Origin: Alentia gelatinosa
Taxonomy: Eukaryota; Annelida; Polychaeta; Phyllodocida; Polynoidae
Reading direction: 5' to 3'
Length of the DNA: 64,000 nt
Assembly (NCBI GenBank): GCA_950022655.1
Contig: OX465580.1
Coordinates: forward strand, 128,310,099-128,374,098
Shown here piece after piece: positions 32,478 to 44,359 of the stretch. Position 1 is the first letter of the stretch, and each line of letters starts with the position of its first letter. The translations under genes were made by a program, and so were the position numbers. Under the pieces are notes generated by a model, which worked only from the letters and a program-made list of their open reading frames with translations, was not told where the DNA came from and did no database searches.

Positions 32478-32789
32478 GGAGAAACCAAACAAGAGTTAGT
32501 CTTGTTGTTGTTTATCGCACGACGGCAAGATCGCGTATTACTGCGCGAGGTGAAGCTGAGAGCAGTAATACGCGATCTTGCCAGTGTGCGATGAACAATA
32601 ACACGACTAACTCGAGTTTGGTTTAGAATTTATCCTACCCCGCCCGTCTAAATTACTTCTACATTAACAAATGACGTCATTTGTCAAGTGTATCCCACTA
32701 GAGCGATATTTTTCATTTTTCTGAACTCCAGATTGAATACAGTGACCCAATGTTAAGCCTGTGGAGTTTTTTATTAGGGGTAGGATAAA
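32478..32789 (+). mobile_element. HP2 element
   Basis: Very similar to 26732-27043 over its whole length, tip GCGCGAGGTGAAGCTGAGAG. The tail runs from TTTATCCTACCCCG to GGGGTAGGATAAA and includes AATGACGTCATTTGTC. The 70-codon open frame on the minus strand across it is not a gene. Confidence 0.9.
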
Positions 32790-33134
32790 TATGATCATCC
32801 ATCGCCGGTTTGACATGCGACTTTCCTTCCTTGAAAAGATAAAAGCTAAATAAAAAAGATAAATATTAATTTTCATAACAAATTAGTTATATAGATTGGC
32901 ATATTCAATAATAGAACAACTTGTCAAGCATAGAATGCGTAGTTTGTACTGAGAGTTCCTATTTACTGAAGTTCCCATTCTTCCTTTACATCTGAAACCT
33001 CATTCTAAAAGAATAGCATTTCCCTTTCTTGTCCTAAAACCTGTTTCCAGCTTACATGCCTTTTTTCTCCCTTCCATTGTTTTTTGTTTAGGTATATTGA
33101 TAAATATCAAATTTTGTATTTCTTACTTTAGCTT
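32790..33134. other. Unassigned DNA
   Basis: AT-rich, no supported feature. Confidence 0.4.
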
Positions 33135-33409
33135 CATATGAAGAGACGTCACGAGTTTGACTCTGAGTTTATTTATGTTACGCATTTTGTTGCCTCCGTA
33201 ATTTCACGAGTGGAAAACAAGTGACATTACGAAGCCAACAAAATGAGTGACATAAACAAACTCAAACTCAAACGAGTGGCGTCTAGATTTTATCCTACCC
33301 CGTTTCCACATATTTTCAGCATTCAAAAGTAGTGACATAAAAACACACACCTGTGACATAAAGAAATCCCATGTTAAGCCTATGGAGTCTTTTATTAGGG
33401 GTAGGATAA
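33135..33409 (+). mobile_element. HP3 element
   Basis: The hairpin has arms GACGTCACGAGTTTGACTC and its near complement, tip CACGAGTGGAAAACAAGTG. The tail runs from TTTATCCTACCCCG to GGGGTAGGATAA with CATGTTAAGCCTATGGAG. The inverted relative is at 39266-39552. Confidence 0.87.
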
Positions 33410-33720
33410 TGTCCTTTAACCGCGGACCATGATTCTCAGTATCACCTACAGAATCAGCATTTGTTCTTAAAATCATCTACATATAATTACAGCATAAAAT
33501 CATGTATTCACATATTCTTTTGCTTTCCTTTGCTCACGATGTATTATATACGTAATTTCTGATGACCAAATCATGAAAAAAGTGATCCTTGCAGAACCTG
33601 CATGCAAAATAAATACCTTTTTGTGTTACTAAAAAAAACAGAATATGTAAATGTCAGATCACTGATACAGATAGTGACAATTTCCGACATCATTTTCTAT
33701 GAGCAGGAAACCAAACGTAC

Positions 33721-33950
33721 CAGTGTTGTTCTGTGATGTATCTAAGCGCTCTGTACGGCTCTGGTCGTATTATCCTCGCCCGGGGCCCGGATATTACTCC
33801 GCCAGCCGGCCCTCGGGCAACCTCAGACTGCATGACACACATGTTAGTCTTGGCACTACATGGTTTGCTGCCCTCGCACAATTTGCCGGCACAGGCCATG
33901 GCGTCAGAGGTGAATTTCCCACAATGGTAGAGCAGGCCGACATGGGAACC
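33721..33950 (-). CDS. Candidate internal exon, unknown protein
   Basis: Read on the minus strand, CAG at 33953-33951 precedes a GC-richer open segment that ends before GTACGT (33720-33715), a plausible acceptor and donor. The frame stays open for about 77 codons and beyond both splice sites (127 codons in total). It includes a cysteine-rich stretch (CAGKLCEGSKPCSAKTNMC) followed by RGPAGG and an Arg/Pro-rich segment. I recognise no family. The other strand is also open in two frames, which weakens the case; composition contrast with the AT-rich flanks and splice-like borders support it. Confidence 0.35.
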
Positions 33951-34105
33951 CTGTATATATATAATATTTATGAGCCAATGAATAAATAGTATAGTATAAT
34001 TGATATACAAGAATAGACACAAAGACGTAGGAGCAGCTCGGGCCCCGAAGTGAATTGATTGAGAGGAGCTCATTGGCTAAATTTATATATACATAAATAC
34101 GATTA

Positions 34106-34112
<7 letters not shown>

Positions 34113-34179
<67 letters not shown>
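34113..34179. repeat. (TA)n microsatellite
   Basis: About 33 uninterrupted TA dinucleotides. Confidence 0.98.
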
Positions 34180-34183
<4 letters not shown>

Positions 34184-34233
34184 CGCTAGCATCCATTAGA
34201 AAAACGGTAGGTCCGCTTTGTAAATATAAATCA

Positions 34234-34415
34234 GGGACCTGTTGAATAATCTAGGCTTGTACATGAAGGTTTATCATCTAATGATATTTAAGCTCGTTCG
34301 TTAAGACAGTCTTAGCCATCCATAACGTCGGCCAAATTGACACACATCATCCCTGGGTCTCCTTAGCGTGCAAAAAAGTGTCTTCATGTAGGAGCCTAGG
34401 TCATTCAAAAGGCCC
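34234..34415 (+). mobile_element. FB3 element
   Basis: Ends GGGACCTGTTGAATAATCTA and CCTAGGTCATTCAAAAGGCCC, interior words TTCGTTAAGACAGTCTTAGC and ATCCCTGGGTCTCC as in 22668-22886. About 180 bp, non-coding. Confidence 0.75.
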
Positions 34416-34526
34416 GAGCTCCCATTCAATTCCCAGCAGGTCATAGACTGGTTCCCTGTCCAAAGAAATGATAGGACAGGTAGAGGGATATCCTGAGCGA
34501 CCTTGAACTTTGCAAATCAAGGCGCT

Positions 34527-34565
34527 CTCTCTCTCTCCCTCTCTCTCTCTCTCTCTCCCTCTCTC

Positions 34566-34623
<58 letters not shown>

Positions 34624-34635
34624 TCTCTCTCTCCA

Positions 34636-34680
<45 letters not shown>

Positions 34681-34691
34681 CTCTCTCTCTC
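34527..34691. repeat. (CT)n microsatellite with CCCT interruptions
   Basis: About 165 bp of CT dinucleotides broken by CCCT and single substitutions. Both strands give long open frames (SLSLSL or REREREM types) that are artefacts. Confidence 0.97.
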
Positions 34692-34953
34692 ATGAGATGC
34701 CACAAATAACATATTTAGATTAGTTTAAAATCTACAAATATTCCTGCTTGTAATAGAGGACACTCATACCATCTGTAATATTCCACCCTGCTACAAACTC
34801 CTACACTCTCATTCTCACCAGGTCGGCACTTGGCAGATGGCAAGTGCCTCTAACAGATACAGAACCTATTCCTTGTGACACCCAAGAGAGGATTCAATCA
34901 GACATACAATATGTAGAAATAGGCAATTGCAGTGAGCCCTGCTCTTATCTAAT
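34692..34953. other. Unassigned DNA
   Basis: No supported feature. Confidence 0.35.
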
Positions 34954-35052
34954 CTAGGCTCGCCCTGTGACTGGGCTCAGTTCGGGTAACACAACTAGAT
35001 TCTGACCCTCGTCGGGAGCTAGGCCTGTCCTAAGGATATTATCAGCCCATAC

Positions 35053-35093
35053 TACGTCACTGTGACGTAATGCAATATTGGGCATGCGCATCG
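35053..35093. promoter_or_regulatory. Promoter-like cluster: inverted CRE pair and NRF1-like site
   Basis: TACGTCACTGTGACGTAA (35053-35070) holds two inverted TGACGTAA/TACGTCA half-sites of the CREB/ATF type. Fourteen bases on, GGGCATGCGCATCGG contains TGCGCATGC, the core of the NRF1 consensus. The surrounding 200 bp is less AT-rich than its flanks and has an open minus-strand frame (34954-35160). Candidate exons lie 1.1 kb to the left (minus strand) and 4 kb to the right (plus strand), so it could serve either. Purely motif-based. Confidence 0.4.
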
Positions 35094-35164
35094 GGTATTG
35101 TCTGCGCCAGGCAGGTCCGGTAAAGGATACACCAACCAACGTAAGGTCCAGACAGAACATGCAT

Positions 35165-36297
35165 TATGGGTTAGTCATAAACCTATGGGTGACAAGCATA
35201 CTTTCAAAATAATTCCTTGGGTGTCAGGTATCTTCCTACGTCAATGAACCTTTTAACCATCATGTACCATGTATAATAATGTTTTATTTTTCCTTAATCT
35301 CAAGTCATTTATAATGGGTACAGTAAGGACTGCTGATTGGAATATAGTTATTAGGCACCTATAATATAGAGGACTGAATCCATAAATGATAAAAAAAAGA
35401 AACTTAAAAAAAAGAGAAGTGGTGGCAACTAAATATATAGATAGTCAGGGACAGCGATGAAGAACTTTGAGTAATATCAATACTTAAATAAATTATAAAA
35501 TTAATTAAAATATAAAAAGAATCATGGGAACGATGAAGCAGACCACAAGGTAATGCAATCATTTTTGGTGATTAACAGAATTATTCATATGAAGACGTGT
35601 AAATTCTGAAATGGCTGATGGAAACTGAAATAGACGCTTGCTACCAAGAAAAAAGAGAGAAAAAAGAGAGAACTTTCTAACTATATGACAATGTCTATTC
35701 AGCATCTTCTTTTTTTGATGACAGTACAGTTTCTGCTTGGAAAATGAAATGGAACGGGATTACTGAGATATCTCTCCTGCCATCATCGGTTTTCTGTGGA
35801 TGCTGTATACAATTGAACCTATGTGCCCTTCCTTACTCTACTCTATATGAACTGTGTCAAACTCTATTGATTGTGCACCCTTTTCAACTCTACTGTATGC
35901 ATAATATCCATACACTCCTGGCATGGAATATTGTAAAGTCCCCCCAAAGGCTGCATTTGAATAAGTGAAGCGACAGCATCGTGTATATGTAATATTCGTA
36001 CCATATACGTCTATGTATCTATCATCTATCTCACTGTGAATGCCAGTGTGCCTGGCATTGTGGTGCCATCCTGTATTTCACAGTTGAATACAGCTCCATG
36101 CTATAATCGTGACGTGCCAGGAACCTGACGTTTATCATAAAACACTGATCTACTGATAGAATGTCTTTATGTGCCCCATTCCACCATCGCTTACCCTCAC
36201 ACTGTTGGATAATAGTGTCACAGTTATGTTTCAAGAGATCCGAACTGAATTTTGTCCACGTATATCCGACATAAAGAGTGGTCGCCCCAGCCCCTGA
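35165..36297. other. Unassigned AT-rich DNA
   Basis: About 1.1 kb with A-rich runs near 35390-35420 and 35645-35670. No supported gene. Confidence 0.4.
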
Positions 36298-36670
36298 CCC
36301 GGCGTTTACACTAGACGATTATAGGCGGCGATTCTTGAACCTGACGACTTTCAGCCGTAAAAGTCTAGATATCGTCTAATGTAAGCGCTAAGCCCGTGGC
36401 GACTGCAGATCGTCTGGTTACGTCTGATTACGCAATAAGGCACCACCTCACGACTATTAGACACGCTCTGACCCCGGCGACTATTTTAAGCCGGTTTGAA
36501 ATAGTCGTCTACATAGGTGGTGATTCTGGGAAAAGCCATAGTCGTCAGTATAAACGCTCAGGTGAATTCTGACGTCAACGACTTTTGCTGTGGTCATTGC
36601 CACTGCCTGACGACTATTGGCTGACGATCTACAGTCGTCACATATTTAGTTGTCTAGTGTAAACGCCGGG
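36298..36670 (+). mobile_element. TT4 inverted-repeat element, long copy
   Basis: 373 bp with ends CCCGGCGTTTACACTAGACG and CTAGTGTAAACGCCGGG, TGA on the left and TAA on the right. The interior is dense with CGACTATT and GATCGTC words. It is the uninterrupted reference for the nested TT4 at 37638-38827. Confidence 0.86.
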
Positions 36671-36694
36671 TAAGTCCGTACTTTACGAATGGCT

Positions 36695-37342
36695 CCTTGC
36701 TGGGATTCATGTAACTCACAGGGAATTTGTCTGAGACAAATCCTGCTGAGATTCTGTTCTTGGACATAATCTCCTCGTCTAAAGTGGGATTCACACAATG
36801 GGATTCACATATCTCACAGGTTGCTTGTCTGAGACAGATCCTGCTGAGATTCTGAACACAATCTCCTCGTCTGAATTGTAGGGTTCCATTTCCCTGAGAC
36901 ATGTTTTTTCCCCCTGCAATTATTGGCTACATTTACCCAAAACAAGGAACAGAATCTCATGCTATTTTGAACCCTGTGAGGTACATGAATCCCGCCATAT
37001 GAATTCCACTTAACAAGATACAGAATCCCATGAGATGTTGATTTCAAACATGTTTAAAATCTATAGGGTCATTTTAGTGAGACAAATGAACCTGCTGCAG
37101 AGTCCCGACTAAGAACCTGCCCTAGCAGATAGGAGGCCAGCAAGCATGATTACATGTTTGTGACACCCCTCACATCAAGGGTACTTGTGTCCTAGGGTGA
37201 CTGGGAATATGTACCAGGTGGGTCCTTCCATGTGATTCAAAATCGCCATTTTTCCTTGAGACTGACAAACGCACATTAACATGAGATTTTTGCACCAAAG
37301 GTGTGAAACGCAGGTATATTCTCTCTATGTGTGAATCACATT
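36695..37342 (+). mobile_element. TT2 fragment followed by a TT2 long copy
   Basis: 36695-36781 is a left-part fragment (GAGACAAATCCTGCTGAGAT). 36782-37342 is a full-length copy starting AAAGTGGGATTCACAC and ending GTGTGAATCACATTT. The interior includes a short-form-like half ending GAATTCCACTT near 37012. Non-coding. Confidence 0.78.
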
Positions 37343-37901
37343 TAACCATGCACGACTTTAGAAAAATCATATTTATTCTAACCGACTACTCTACGGCAGA
37401 GGATGACCCGGTGCTTATATAGTTATGGGATACTCATGAGTATGCGTCCTTAACTTGATGGTAAATGAAAAGAGTAAGGGGCCATCCATAAAGTACGTAT
37501 GCAGAACTTCTGGAATTTTGGAACCCCCACCCCCTCCCAATCTTGTACGCAATAAAAGAAAGAGGGAGCATACGCAAAATTCCTTAAGTTTTGGATCCCC
37601 CCCGTTGATGCGTACAAACCTTCTGGATGACCCCTATCTCCGTGTTTACACTAGACGACTAAATACGTGGCGACTGTAGATCGTCAGCCAATAGTCGTCA
37701 GGCGGTGGAAACGTCCACCGCAAAAGTCATCGACGTCAGAACTTACCCGAGCGTTCACACTGACGACTTTGAGTTTTCATAGAATCGCCGCCTATGTAGA
37801 CGACTAATTCAAAACGGCTTGAAATAATCACCGGGGTCAGAGCATGTCTAATAGTCGTGAGGTGGTGCTTTATTGCGTAATCACATGTAATCAGACGATC
37901 T

Positions 37902-38176
37902 GGGACCTGTTTTAGTAGGCTCGTGACATTAGACCAACAGTGCAAGCAACAGCGGAAAAAGACTAGCAAATATCAGAAAATTGGAGTGCCCAATCTTCTA
38001 CATATTTGGAACGATTATAGGTTATATGTATCCCCTACTCATGTTAAAGTGTCATTGCTTAATTCTTAAAAGAAGTGAGTGAAACTCTGCGTGTCATCGA
38101 TTGCAATCTTGTGATCTGTCCGTATGGTGTCACAAACGCCATCTAGACATGTCATGAAACTACTGAAACAGGTCCC
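37902..38176. mobile_element. FB1 inverted-repeat element, copy 2
   Basis: 275 bp with ends GGGACCTGTTTTAGTAGGC and CTACTGAAACAGGTCCC, inside TT4. Nearly the same as copy 1 except for a short internal deletion near the left end. Confidence 0.88.
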
Positions 38177-38206
38177 TTCAGTCGTCCGCTCTTGGCGTTT
38201 ACATTA

Positions 38207-38745
38207 AATGGGATTCACACAGTGGGATCCATGTACCTCACAAAGTGTTTGTCTGAGACAAATCCTGTTGAGATTTGGTACTGGAACACAATCTCCTCGT
38301 GTGAAATGACAGGGTTCCATTTTGCTGAGACAACTTTTTTCCCTTGTAATTGTCGGCGACAATCACCCATAACAAGGAACAGAATCTCATGAGATTTTGA
38401 CTTAACATGTTTAAAATCTATAGGGGCATTTTGGTTAGACAAATGGACCTGCTGCGACCATGTACCTGCCCTAGCCAATAGGAGTCCAGCAAGCATAATT
38501 ACATGTTTGTAACACCATTCACATCAAGGGTAATTGAGTCCCAAGGTGAGTGGTCAATGTGACTATGTTTGATATTTTGTATCAGGTGTGTCCTCCAATG
38601 TGAATAAAATTCGCCATTTTTCCTTGAGACTGATAAAAGTACTTAGCCATGAGAATTTTTACCAAACGAGAATTGTCTGAGACTAGAGAAAAAGTGTGAA
38701 GTACACCAGTCTTAGGTACATGAGTCTCTTCGTGTGAATCCCACT
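38207..38745. mobile_element. TT2 inverted-repeat element, long form
   Basis: 539 bp from AATGGGATTCACACAG to CGTGTGAATCCCACT inside TT4, with TTA on the left (38204-38206) and a mutated right flank (CCA). Same internal order as 9489-10029. Confidence 0.87.
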
Positions 38746-39081
38746 CCAGAAGATTTCTAGACTTATACGGCTGAAAGTCGTCAGGTTCAAGAATCGCCGC
38801 CTATAATCGTCTAGTGTAAACGCCGGGTAAGAAAGTCCGTGTTTCACCAATTTGGGGGTTTTAAGGAACTATACCTTACACTCAATTCATATTGCACTTG
38901 GTAAGTTGGTAAATACTTGTTCACAGTTAACAGTGTTGAAGAATGCGTTCCATTTCCTGACCGGCCTTAATACTGTACTCCATGTATTAGCTATCAAGTT
39001 AATTGAATTGCTGCTGCCAAGATGTTAACTCTGTGTAGATTTGATCATCTTAAATGAATTTCACGTATTTTCTGTTCTCAG

Positions 39082-39184
39082 GTGGTGGTGATTATCCTGA
39101 TTGGCTGGTTACTGGAGTACCACTGTTTGAGACATGATGGCCCCGTGAAGACAAGGATCAGGGTATGGATGAGAGGACCAAGAT
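39082..39184 (+). CDS. Candidate exon with a membrane segment
   Basis: A pyrimidine-rich acceptor (GTATTTTCTGTTCTCAG, ending 39081) precedes an open frame starting GTG GTG GTG. The frame reads VVVIILIGWLLEYHC, a likely membrane-spanning segment, then LRHDGPVKTRIR, a basic cytosolic-type stretch. GTGAGT at 39185-39190 is a good donor; GGTATGG at 39162-39168 is an alternative. I recognise no family. The combination of acceptor, hydrophobic then basic coding, and donor makes it one of the better host exon candidates; it would be on the plus strand like 48425-48546. Confidence 0.45.
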
Positions 39185-39265
39185 GTGAGTTCTGCTCTGT
39201 GATCTTTATATCTTCATTGTTGGTTTTATGGTGTCGCTTCTACTGCACAAAAAGTATATATATAT

Positions 39266-39552
39266 TTATCTTACCCCTAATAAAAAAAAAGCCATAGGCT
39301 TAACATGGGATTTTTTTTATGTCACGGTTAGTGACATAAAGTGTTGTTTATGCCACTACTTTCTGATACTGAAAAAATATGGAAACGGGGTAGGATAAAA
39401 TCTAGACGCCACTCGTTTGAGTTTGAGCTTATTTATGCCACTCATTTTGTTGGCTCCGTAATGACACTCGTCTTCGACTCGTGAAATTACGGGGCCAACA
39501 AAATGCGTGGCATAAATAAACTCAGACTTAAACTCGTGACGTCTCTTCATAT
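39266..39552 (-). mobile_element. HP3 element (tail then hairpin)
   Basis: The tail starts TTATCTTACCCC, with CATAGGCTTAACATGGG, and closes with GGGGTAGGATAAA at about 39389-39401. The hairpin follows, tip on the minus strand CACGAGTCGAAGACGAGTG. It is the inverted counterpart of 33135-33409. Confidence 0.86.
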
Positions 39553-42500
39553 TATTACCCATCGATTACGGAGTCTCCATAGGAAATGTATAGGGCACCT
39601 AGAATTACCTACCCGGAGATTCTGGCATGTCAGAATCTCCTGCTGGAGATTCCGGAAAAATAGTCCTGTCCATAATGAGGTTGAATCATCATGTACTTTG
39701 AAATAAGTTTATTCAATGCTAATTATTTAGAATCAATCATAATAATCCCATTTACCATCAGAAATCACTGTCACAACACACTTTGCATGCTAAAAGTACA
39801 GGTTAATAGCGAACTATATTATTGGTGTAAGTCTAAACCGAATTACTGCCACCCTTGAGAGCACAATAAGTATATATATATAATATATACATACATACAC
39901 ACACATACAATGTATAAACTAGTAAAGAAATATACCTTCCTGTATTCTTTTGATACATCTTGAAATCATCACCTAAACTACAAACTTGTTTTTTTCCCAG
40001 TATTCTAACTTTTATTATTTTAATCAGCTAGTGTGTTTCACATTTGCATAACTGTATCTTCATACATTTATAATGAGTCACGTTATTGAAACACTCTAGA
40101 TTCGCTAAGCCTTCATACCCTTCATAGATGCTCCTGCAAATTGTCGCGATCCTATGTATAGCTATGGTGCCAGCTACTAAGAATGTGGATCATTTTCTCA
40201 GTAAGATAATATATTAGTAATTCTGTGAATAGACTTCTATTCCACATGATATTGTGAATTATTATGCCAAATATAAATAATGGCTCAGGATATGCAATAC
40301 TGTGTCCCAACAAAACAGATAATCTTCAGGGGCATGTGCTGAAAAACGCTTTGACAGCCCTTTTCACACCAGACTAACAGGAGCATGAAATTTCTCAACA
40401 TGTCAGGTGTCTCTCAAAAATGGACCAATGACATACCATGATACATTATGCAGTAGATGGTGGTTGCTCAGAATTTAGCAAGCAGGGTAGTCAACCAGGC
40501 TAAAGTAGACGTAGGACAACAAGTTTATTTTCTGTACATTCTAAGCGTCAGCACATAAGACTTATTTTTTTTGGAATTAATATAGTATTCATATAGATAT
40601 CATATTTGTGTTATTTCAGTTTAAGAGCGGAATTTACATTTATTTATCCATCACAGATTGAAGCATGACTTCAATGACAGAGATTGTGGCCCTAGAACAA
40701 GTATTGCCTGATCTCCGAAATAAGCCCAGCAGTACTCCGATTGATTCGGTTATTTAAAACATAATTCAGATTTCATGTTTGGTGGATAACATGGTTTGGC
40801 TTCTATGATGGTGAAATACAGCGTCGAGTCTCAATAGGAAACCGATACTTCATACAGGGAACCAATGAGTGATCTTTTTTTAAAACCAAACCAAACCCCC
40901 CTCAATTGAAACAATGATCAGAGAGCAAACACATTGACCGATGGAGACTTGACATTCTGACATTCAAAAACCTTGATGAAAGCAAAACCTAATCCGAAAC
41001 GTTGGTTTCATTAATAACTGATGTGCGGGTGTACTTTAATGAAAACCTAACCCAAACAAAGTTGGTGGCAATGGGCTAGTGGTTGTTTCGTGTATGGATA
41101 TGAAAGTACAAATTTACATTTTAGTATCATGTAGACAGTTTTTCTTGCCTTTTAGTTTCATTCAACTAAACATTGTGCCCTCCTCTTAATCATTTAGGGA
41201 GAATTTGGTTGAATATAGTGTAGTGGGGCGGGGATCCAGTGCTCAGTGTTTTGTCCATTCCTCAGAAGGTGGTGCGGAGAGCCGATCCTAGATTTGCCGC
41301 CACCTCTATCTACACTACGTTCCAACTAAGAGGTTGGTAACGTTAAACCATGGACGTGTCCACGGATTCTCACTCTCAAACCAAACAATTTTGTTATACA
41401 TGGACTTTGATATTCCAAATACTTGCAAAACAATATCTATATGTTAATAAATTGATAAAGAACCTTATCTCTGTGGCAATTTTCAAAAAATACACATTAA
41501 AAGATGAGAACATGGAAAAGTGACTTCTAGGGTAAGAATGAGGGTCATGGCAGGGTCAATAGAGTGTGGGAGGGCTTTCACTCACCTAGCTGATCTTCCT
41601 ACTACCAGAGATAGAATCTCTGCTGGAAGAGTGAATTGTTCTGCCAGCAGATCTTTTGTCTTGGTAATCTCTTTCACAAGAGGCTATTGTCGTGGTTGGA
41701 GATTGTAGTACTCTCAAAGCCCCTTGTCCATGTTATGCTACGAGATATTTGTCTCAAGCTCTCCGAGAGTGGTCGGACCACAGAGTAAAAATAGATACAC
41801 AGAGTAAAAATAGATACCAACCCCTAACAAACCTCCCAAATAGCTAAAGTGAAGTTCCTTTACCCACTGCAATGGCATGAGATACCCACTAGCCATGTCA
41901 AGGCCCCTGTCAATTTAACGTGACCAGAGCTAACGTAGTGTAGCTCGGGTGGCCAGTGTAAGCCGATCCTTGCTGTGTAGTGATTCCGGGCAACGCCGCA
42001 CATGAAAGTGGTGTGGCGGGGGCTGGGATTACGTAACGCTGGGTATGTATACTCAGCCTTCACAGTGAGTCGGCAGGCTGTCCTCACGTGTCTCTCCACA
42101 AGAGCAGACCCTTGGGCCCTACCTTGGCAGGCTGGTTCTCGGAACTTTCCTGGTGGTTAGGCGAGTCTTTCAGATAAACCTCTCCAGCGTTACCTAGCAC
42201 GCCATGCTGGGGTACTGTACTTGTGGGAGTGATCTGTAAAGATCACCTTGGAAAGTAGCAAATAAACATCTCATTTATTTAAAGGCGTGGAGTTGTGTTT
42301 AGATTAGCTCATACTTTCCCAAATCCAAACCGACCTACTTATAGTACATAGGGTGGGACATCGCCGGGAACTAGTGTTCCAGAGGTAGACCTTCCGACGT
42401 TAAGCTAGGCGGCGACCCCCACAATAGGAACCCATGAAAATGAACTGGTACTGACATATCCCATATAGCTGTTAAAATGTATTAAAAAACTAGAGGATGG

Positions 42501-44035
42501 ACATGTTAGTTTAATGAAAGGAAAATGATGATACTTCGATTTATGCGAATTTGATTCCTCTTGCCTTCTATATTGGGGTCAGGGTCCCATGCCTACCTGT
42601 TCATCTACCCCACCCCTCCTTACCGGAATCATTTCCTGTTTTAGGCGTTAGAGATAGGCTAGGCTTATAGGACACAGAGTGATTGCTTGATTGCTAGATC
42701 CGGCCATCACTCCTGAATTTTTATTTTTTAAAGCTTTTATTTATACTGGAGGAAGGGTTAGGCGAACTAGCACCTATCTTCCACCCTCTCCAGTTTTGTT
42801 CTGCTTTGGTATGTCCTTGCCCATCTAGTGGGCCTACATGACGAGGTTTACACAATAAGATAATGTTAAGTACGATTTTGTATCACAACAGGGGTAAAAC
42901 AATACATTTCCCAACAATTGAGATACGATTGAGGTAACAAGTTCCCATTTGAGCAAGATTTAGGATTTGACTAGGGTATACATTCCATGGTGATAATCTA
43001 ACTAGAGTTGCTACGATATATTTGTGTTAACTCAGAGTAGGCAATTTCGGCCCCGTTAGACGAAATTGTAAGATAGCACCTCTGTAGTCGGGGGACAACC
43101 ACTATTTTCTGCTGTCAAAATCTATAGACTTCTCTATACTCGTGAGGCAAGACTGAAACCCTTTTATGGCATACCAAAAAAAAGGTTTTGATAAGATCCA
43201 TTGATAACTGGACCCACCACCTTGTGTTCTGTTTGGCATCGGGGGGCAAGATGACACCCCGATGGCAAGTAGCTATGTGCCCTATATAAGGCAGATAAGA
43301 AATGTTCACCTGGTACTACTAATCACCCCTCCAAGCCTGTGTTCTCCTCTACTGGAGATTAAGAGCATATGTTCTTTACTACTGAAATAGTTAAGGTATA
43401 TGCACCTAATAGGTCTGATTACTACGATGCAGTAATTCAAATATCTAGTATCTAATACATGTTTTTTTTATCACACCTTGTGCAACAGCTTTTTCTTCTG
43501 ATCGGGACATGGAAGGTACATGACGGATGTATTTTGTCAATTCTTTTAGATATTCTTCTTTTCTCTGGATGAAAATGAGAAAAAGTGAGTGATAAAAGCT
43601 ACTATCACGAATCTAGCCTTTCTCACATGTATGTGTATAGAGCCTTCTATTTGAGAACACACATGTTTTCTGGTTTTCATATCTAAGTCATCTTGCTCTG
43701 GGATGAGTGTAAAGAGACAAGAAACTCATGGTAAAACTTTGAAAGTCGGTTGAATTTCGTAAGAACAAAGAGCCACAGTAGAGCTTTTGTCCCGTGAATG
43801 GAGGGTGCCATCTCGCATATGCACTTTCAGCCATATCTGGTGACTGCTTCATGTATTAGCAATTGCTCAGTCCCCTATAGCCTAGGGCAGAATTGTGTCC
43901 TCTCTTTGTGAATGTCCATAATGAAAGAACACGTCTACTTACAGCGCCTCTCCAGACAGTGTAGATCCATATTATAATGACTGACGTCTGGTTAATAGAA
44001 AACATAAATGTCTATTCTTCGTATCAAGATAACGA
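39553..44035. other. Long AT-rich stretch, mostly single-copy-looking
   Basis: About 4.5 kb with no supported gene. It contains short TA/CATA repeats at 39870-39905, an isolated segment like an HP7 end near 39565 (GGAGTCTCCATAGG), the 45-bp motif at about 41925-41962 also seen at 19680, and a T-rich tract with TTTATACTGGAGG at 42716-42755. Open frames are all under 80 codons. Confidence 0.45.
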
Positions 44036-44332
44036 AGTCATACTATCGTAAAACTGGATGAGTTTTAATCTTGTCCACCATATACCACGACTGGAGTTTG
44101 GCATAGTGAAAGCCTCGTCAGGAGCCAAAATCCCAGGAGTGGAATGCGGTGCCCAAGATTAACACGAATCAGGTTCTGATTTTGTCCTACCCCGTCTCCT
44201 CGATTTTGGAATATTACGTGATACAAATTCTGTTTGCCACTAGTGGCATATAAAACTCCGTATGCCAGTCAGCGTGGCATACGGAAACTCAATGTTAAGC
44301 CTATGGGATTCTATATTAGGGGTAGGATAAAT
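44036..44332 (+). mobile_element. HP4 element, copy 1
   Basis: An imperfect hairpin (TTTAATCTTGTCCACC against GGTGCCCAAGATTAA) is followed by a tail from TTGTCCTACCCCG to GGGGTAGGATAAA with the repeated word GCATAC and CAATGTTAAGCCTATGGG. The hairpin apex here is shortened relative to copy 2. Confidence 0.75.
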
Positions 44333-44359
44333 AACTGTCTCTTCTTCTTATCATGATAA

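Larger units (their letters stand above)
37638..38827 (-). mobile_element. TT4 element interrupted by FB1 and TT2
   Basis: It starts CTCCGTGTTTACACTAGACG and ends GTCTAGTGTAAACGCCGGG with TAA after it. Comparison with the complement of 36298-36670 shows the sequence broken twice: after CAGACGATCT (FB1 inserted) and after GTTTACATTA (TT2 inserted). About 375 bp belong to TT4 itself. Confidence 0.85.

Noticed and set aside
34401..34712. Ser/Leu and Arg/Glu repeat proteins on both strands
   Set aside because: Translation of a CT dinucleotide microsatellite.
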